Assembly (NCBI RefSeq): GCF_903893715.1
Contig: NZ_CAITNG010000073.1
Coordinates: 1-46,582 of the forward strand
Source of the DNA: an uncultured Mucilaginibacter sp.
GTDB taxonomy: Bacteria > Bacteroidota > Bacteroidia > Sphingobacteriales > Sphingobacteriaceae
Direction of reading: 5' to 3'
Length of the DNA stretch: 46,582 nt
Shown: positions 41,940-46,582 of the stretch, in pieces
How the letters are laid out: each line of letters begins with the position of its first letter
Position numbering within the stretch: position 1 is the first letter of the stretch
The notes under the pieces: generated by a model
Told to the model about the DNA's origin: nothing
Database searches by the model: none
The model's input: the letters and a program-made list of their open reading frames with translations, nothing else
Program-made: the position numbers and the translations under genes

Positions 41940-42797
41940 ATGATCATTATTGCAGATGGCGGTTCGACCAAAACCAACTGGTGCTTAGTCACCGATGAAG
42001 GAAAGAAAGTACTGTTCAATACCGAAGGTTACAATCCTTATTTTTCGAGTACGGATTATATCATCCGATCGTTAAAAGACCAATTGCCCAACGATTTGGA
42101 CATCGAACATATTAGTGAGGTAAACTATTACGGTGCGGGCTGCTCGGTACCCGACCGTCAGAAAATAGTTGAAGAGGCCATGAAAGTGGTATTCAAAAAC
42201 GCGCGTATTAACATAGGTCACGACTTGTTGGCTGCTGCGAGGGCTGTTTTAGGCATCAATGAGGGTTTTGCCGCCATTTTGGGAACAGGTACCAATACCT
42301 GCATATACGATGGCAAAAACATTGTACTGAACATCGATTCGCTGGCCTATATTTTGGGCGACGAAGGTAGCGGCTGTTATATAGGCAAAAAGCTATTGGG
42401 CGATTACGTGCGCGGCTACATGCCCGAAGCGGTAAGGGCCGAATTTTGGGAAACCTTTAAATTAACGCCTGATGACGTAATAGAAAACGTTTATACCAAA
42501 CCCTTGCCAAACCGCTTTTGCGCCAGTTTTAGCAAGTTTGTGTACGACAATACGGTGAACATTGAGTACAGCCATAATCTGGTAAAAAGCTCTTTCGATG
42601 ACTTTTTCCGCAACCTGGTATGCCACTATCCCAATTATCAGAAATACACGTTCAATTGCATTGGTTCGGTGGGCTACAGTTTCCGCAACGTGCTCGAAGA
42701 AGTGGTTTTAGAGAACGGCATGGCGATGGGCAATATCATTCGGTCGCCGATAGATAATTTGGTAAAATACCATTTGGAACTGGCACCGGGGAAATAA
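41940..42797 (+). CDS. BadF/BcrA-family sugar kinase-like ATPase (N-acetylglucosamine kinase-like)
   Basis: The 285-residue ASKHA-fold protein has an intact phosphate-1 loop (ADGGSTKTNW, Asp6), a candidate catalytic Asp95 in NIGHDLLAAA, and the ATP-binding GTGTNT. Members of this family phosphorylate N-acetylglucosamine or related sugars. It aligns residue for residue with the degenerate paralog at 44604-45452 over the first 95 positions. A candidate operator lies upstream. It is convergent with the NUDIX regulator (4 bp apart). The exact sugar cannot be told. Confidence 0.85.
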   Translation: MIIIADGGSTKTNWCLVTDEGKKVLFNTEGYNPYFSSTDYIIRSLKDQLPNDLDIEHISEVNYYGAGCSVPDRQKIVEEAMKVVFKNARINIGHDLLAAARAVLGINEGFAAILGTGTNTCIYDGKNIVLNIDSLAYILGDEGSGCYIGKKLLGDYVRGYMPEAVRAEFWETFKLTPDDVIENVYTKPLPNRFCASFSKFVYDNTVNIEYSHNLVKSSFDDFFRNLVCHYPNYQKYTFNCIGSVGYSFRNVLEEVVLENGMAMGNIIRSPIDNLVKYHLELAPGK

Positions 42798-42801
42798 AGC
42801 C

Positions 42802-43494
42802 TTAAATAGCGTTCATATCGTTCTGGAATATCTTGTTGTACTTCCGACGGTCGAACTTGTAGAGTTTGGCAGCACGGTATGATACGCCCTTTTGCTTTTC
42901 GTCCAGTTCTTTCAAAAAGCCATAACTCAGCATTTTTTTGCGGAAATTACGTTTGTCGAGCTTTTTGTTGAGGATGGCTTCATAAAGCAATTGCAACTGG
43001 GTTAGGGTAAACTTTTCGGGCAATAGTTCGAACGCGATGGGTTGGTAACTTAACCTGCGCCTCAGCTTTTGTATACTGGTTTCAAATATCTTGATGTGGT
43101 CGAACGCCAATTTAGGCAAATCATTAATGGCATGCCACGAAGCGTTTTTGGCAAATCCGGTCATAGGCTTAACTTCCTTTTTACCGTTAATGCGGATAAG
43201 TGCAAAATAAGCTACAGTAATTACACGGCCTTGCGGGTGGCGGTCCACTTCGCCAAAGGTATGGAACTGTTCCATATGCAGCTCGCGCAGACCGGTCAAT
43301 TCGTCAAGTATCCGCCCCGCGGCATCTTCAATACCTTCGTCGTTGTTAACGAGGTTACCGGGCAGCGCCCACCAATCTTTAAAAGGCTCCTGGTTACGCT
43401 CAATTAATAACACTTTCAGTTCTCCGGCTTCAAATCCGAAGATAACGCAGTCAATAGAAAATGTTGAATCGAATTTAGGTAAGCTTGTTTCCAA
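42802..43494 (-). CDS. NUDIX-domain winged-helix transcriptional regulator (NrtR-like)
   Basis: The 230-residue protein has an N-terminal Nudix fold (SIDCVIFGFEAGELKVLLIE) and a C-terminal winged helix (LPEKFTLTQLQLLYEAILNK to the end, with RRKYNKIF), the layout of NrtR/AraR-type regulators. The Nudix box at residues 46-69 has RILDELTGL where REUxEExGU is expected, so two catalytic glutamates are replaced (Ile62, Leu66). That fits a ligand sensor without hydrolase activity. Start is a TTG at 43494; no in-frame ATG precedes it. Divergent from pfkA with the operator between. Confidence 0.85.
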   Translation of the reverse strand: METSLPKFDSTFSIDCVIFGFEAGELKVLLIERNQEPFKDWWALPGNLVNNDEGIEDAAGRILDELTGLRELHMEQFHTFGEVDRHPQGRVITVAYFALIRINGKKEVKPMTGFAKNASWHAINDLPKLAFDHIKIFETSIQKLRRRLSYQPIAFELLPEKFTLTQLQLLYEAILNKKLDKRNFRKKMLSYGFLKELDEKQKGVSYRAAKLYKFDRRKYNKIFQNDMNAI

Positions 43495-43567
43495 ATGAAT
43501 GAATTTCTAATTAAAAAATAAATATAGCCTGTTTTCGGTTTAAAAAAAATAAAAAATAAATTAAGAT

Positions 43568-43584
43568 AGTGTAAAATTTACACA
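43568..43584 (+). promoter_or_regulatory. Candidate NUDIX-regulator operator between regulator and pfkA
   Basis: AGTGT-AAAATTT-ACACA contains the perfect inverted repeat GTGTAAA-A-TTTACAC (43569-43583). It abuts the pfkA -7 box at 43586 and lies in the 124-bp gap shared with the divergent regulator gene, so it may serve both directions. Confidence 0.6.
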
Positions 43585-43585
43585 T

Positions 43586-43593
43586 TATCTTTG
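43586..43593 (+). promoter_or_regulatory. -7 box of pfkA
   Basis: TATCTTTG is a full TAnnTTTG match, directly downstream of the operator candidate and 25 bases before the pfkA ATG. A bound repressor would cover the promoter. Confidence 0.55.
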
Positions 43594-43618
43594 TATACCG
43601 TAATAAGCCACAAAAAGC

Positions 43619-44599
43619 ATGTCAAATATCCGGAAAATAGCAGTATTAACATCGGGTGGAGATGCGCCGGGAATGAACCCCTGCATCCGCGCCATAGTGC
43701 GTACCGCTATTTTTAACAAAAAGGAAGTTGTGGGCATCAGGCAAGGTTACCAGGGCCTTATTGACAATAACATGTTCGATATGCACACCCGATCAGTAAG
43801 TAATATACTGGCGTTGGGCGGTACCATTTTAAAGACGGCACGTTGTATGCCCTTTAAGACCGACGAGGGGCAAGACATAGCCTACCGCAACCTAAAAGAA
43901 AGGGAAGTTGACGCATTAGTAGTGATTGGCGGCGATGGCACATTTACCGGTGCCCTGCGGTTTTCGAAGAGGTTCCCTGACATAGCAGTAATTGGTGTAC
44001 CCGGAACAATTGATAACGACCTTTATGGAAGCGATTATACCTTGGGTTTTGATACGGCCTGTAATACCGTTATTGAAGCTATTGATAAAATAAGGGATAC
44101 CGCAGATTCTCACGACCGCTTGTTTTTTATCGAAGTAATGGGTCGCGATTCAGGTTGTATCGCTTTGCGTACCGGTATTGCAGGCGGCGCCGAAGCGATT
44201 ATGCTGCCCGAAACCGAAACGGCCTTGGACGACCTGATCAGCGATTTGGAAAATTCGCCTAATAAATCGTCGAGCATTGTTATCGTTGCCGAGGGCGACC
44301 ATCATGGCGGCGCTTACGATATCGCTAAAATAGTTAAAGACCGTATCAAGTCATATCATACTAAAGTTACTATATTAGGCCACTTGCAACGTGGTGGCAG
44401 CCCAAGTAGTTTCGATCGTATTTTAGGCAGTCGCATGGGTTATGCTGCAGTAAATGCATTGTTACGAGGCGAAACGCAGAAAATGGTTGGATTACGGGGA
44501 AACCATATCGAGTTGACCAGTCTTGAAGAAGCCTTGACCAATCATGAGTTCAAACTGGAAGATGACCTCATCGAAATGATAAAAATATTATCCATATAG
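43619..44599 (+). CDS. pfkA: ATP-dependent 6-phosphofructokinase
   Basis: PfkA commits fructose-6-phosphate to glycolysis. The 326-residue protein has TSGGDAPGMN, the ATP-site GGDGT (104-108; the glycine pattern of ATP enzymes, not the GGDDT of PPi enzymes), PGTIDND with catalytic Asp132, and MGRDSG. The glycine at PGT also argues for ATP. It opens a tight unit with the BadF-like paralog (4 bp) and gapA (7 bp further on). A NUDIX-regulator operator and a -7 box lie upstream, so regulation by that factor is likely. Confidence 0.96.
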   Translation: MSNIRKIAVLTSGGDAPGMNPCIRAIVRTAIFNKKEVVGIRQGYQGLIDNNMFDMHTRSVSNILALGGTILKTARCMPFKTDEGQDIAYRNLKEREVDALVVIGGDGTFTGALRFSKRFPDIAVIGVPGTIDNDLYGSDYTLGFDTACNTVIEAIDKIRDTADSHDRLFFIEVMGRDSGCIALRTGIAGGAEAIMLPETETALDDLISDLENSPNKSSSIVIVAEGDHHGGAYDIAKIVKDRIKSYHTKVTILGHLQRGGSPSSFDRILGSRMGYAAVNALLRGETQKMVGLRGNHIELTSLEEALTNHEFKLEDDLIEMIKILSI

Positions 44600-44603
44600 A
44601 TCA

Positions 44604-46455
<1,852 letters not shown>

Positions 46456-46473
46456 TTAGTTAACTATCCACAT

Positions 46474-46510
46474 AAAAAAAGCCGTTCAAATAAACTTGAA
46501 CGGCTTTTTA
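46474..46510. terminator. Bidirectional hairpin terminator
   Basis: GCCGTTCAA and TTGAACGGC form a perfect nine-base stem around ATAAAC, flanked by A-run and T-run. It ends gapA on plus and the partial branching-enzyme gene on minus. Confidence 0.9.
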
Positions 46511-46511
46511 G

Positions 46512-46582
46512 TTATACCCGCTTTAACACTACCGCACCCAACGGTGGTAAAGTTAAAACAACCGAGTTCTTTTTCCATTGCC
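46512..46582 (-). CDS. C-terminal end of a probable 1,4-alpha-glucan branching enzyme (partial)
   Basis: On the minus strand the last 22 residues read QWKKNSVVLTLPPLGAVVLK and end RV before TAA at 46514-46512. The LTLPPLGAVVL end matches the C-terminal beta-sandwich of GlgB-type or other GH13 enzymes. Only the tail is inside the window, so the identity is tentative; glycogen synthesis would fit with the glycolytic operon next door. Confidence 0.5.
   Translation of the reverse strand, partial: QWKKNSVVLTLPPLGAVVLKRV

Overview
The window looks like a chromosomal stretch of a Bacteroidota bacterium of the Sphingobacteriaceae type (Mucilaginibacter/Pedobacter-like). This placement is inferred from protein families and is not a database result. 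It rests on a type IX secretion porV gene, a SpmA-SpmB fusion, an OmpA protein with TSP3 repeats, an MG2/TonB-plug secreted protein, NUDIX-type sugar regulators, TAnnTTTG promoter boxes and few strong Shine-Dalgarno sites. No rRNA, tRNA, CRISPR array or phage was seen.

Layout. (1) 1-610: porV is cut off after about 165 codons by a junction that resembles an IS21-type insertion end, with a transposase-like start running off the left edge. (2) 877-2859: a minus-strand cluster DUF4783-nadC-plsY, divergent from gpmI (2930-4456), which overlaps a lipoprotein gene. (3) 4975-12803: a TPR protein, an M13 peptidase lipoprotein, Lon (with a sigma-54-like promoter), a mini membrane protein and an M3 oligopeptidase. 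(4) 12862-18936: an LTxxQ-like small secreted protein, an alpha/beta hydrolase, a DinB protein, an outer-membrane barrel and a large MG2 protein. (5) 19107-25305: holA divergent from an HsdR-N-domain nuclease-like gene, a hybrid histidine kinase, and valS carrying an in-frame piece of intergenic-type repeat. (6) 25644-32715: a second M13 peptidase, gpmA, satP, small conserved genes, a GH108 lysozyme-like gene and OmpA (second sigma-54-like promoter). (7) 33056-38502: metZ-osmC, a frameshifted dinB, small membrane and secreted proteins, DUF3052 and SpmAB. (8) 38520-41717: an S9 peptidase, a repeat-rich gap with a 77-bp tandem repeat, a tiny acidic ORF and a second OsmC. (9) 41940-46582: a sugar-metabolism block with a BadF/GlcNAc-kinase-like gene, a NUDIX-winged-helix regulator, then pfkA, a degenerate BadF paralog and gapA in a tight operon, and the C-terminal end of a probable glycogen branching enzyme.

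How genes fit together. The right end is the most coherent unit. A regulator with a broken Nudix box sits between a putative sugar kinase and pfkA. The same inverted repeat, AGTGT-N7-ACAC, lies upstream of the kinase gene and between the regulator and pfkA. A paralog of the kinase that has lost its phosphate-loop aspartate is co-transcribed between pfkA and gapA. This suggests a locally regulated glycolysis/sugar-sensing module. Both kinds of phosphoglycerate mutase (gpmI and gpmA) also occur here.

Intergenic space is rich in small repeats: REP-like hairpin doublets, a 94-bp inverted repeat, a 20-bp perfect palindrome, ACCCATA clusters, and quasi-repetitive phrases (for example TTTTACATCTTCC, TGATTTCGGATTTCGGA). 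One such phrase has entered valS.
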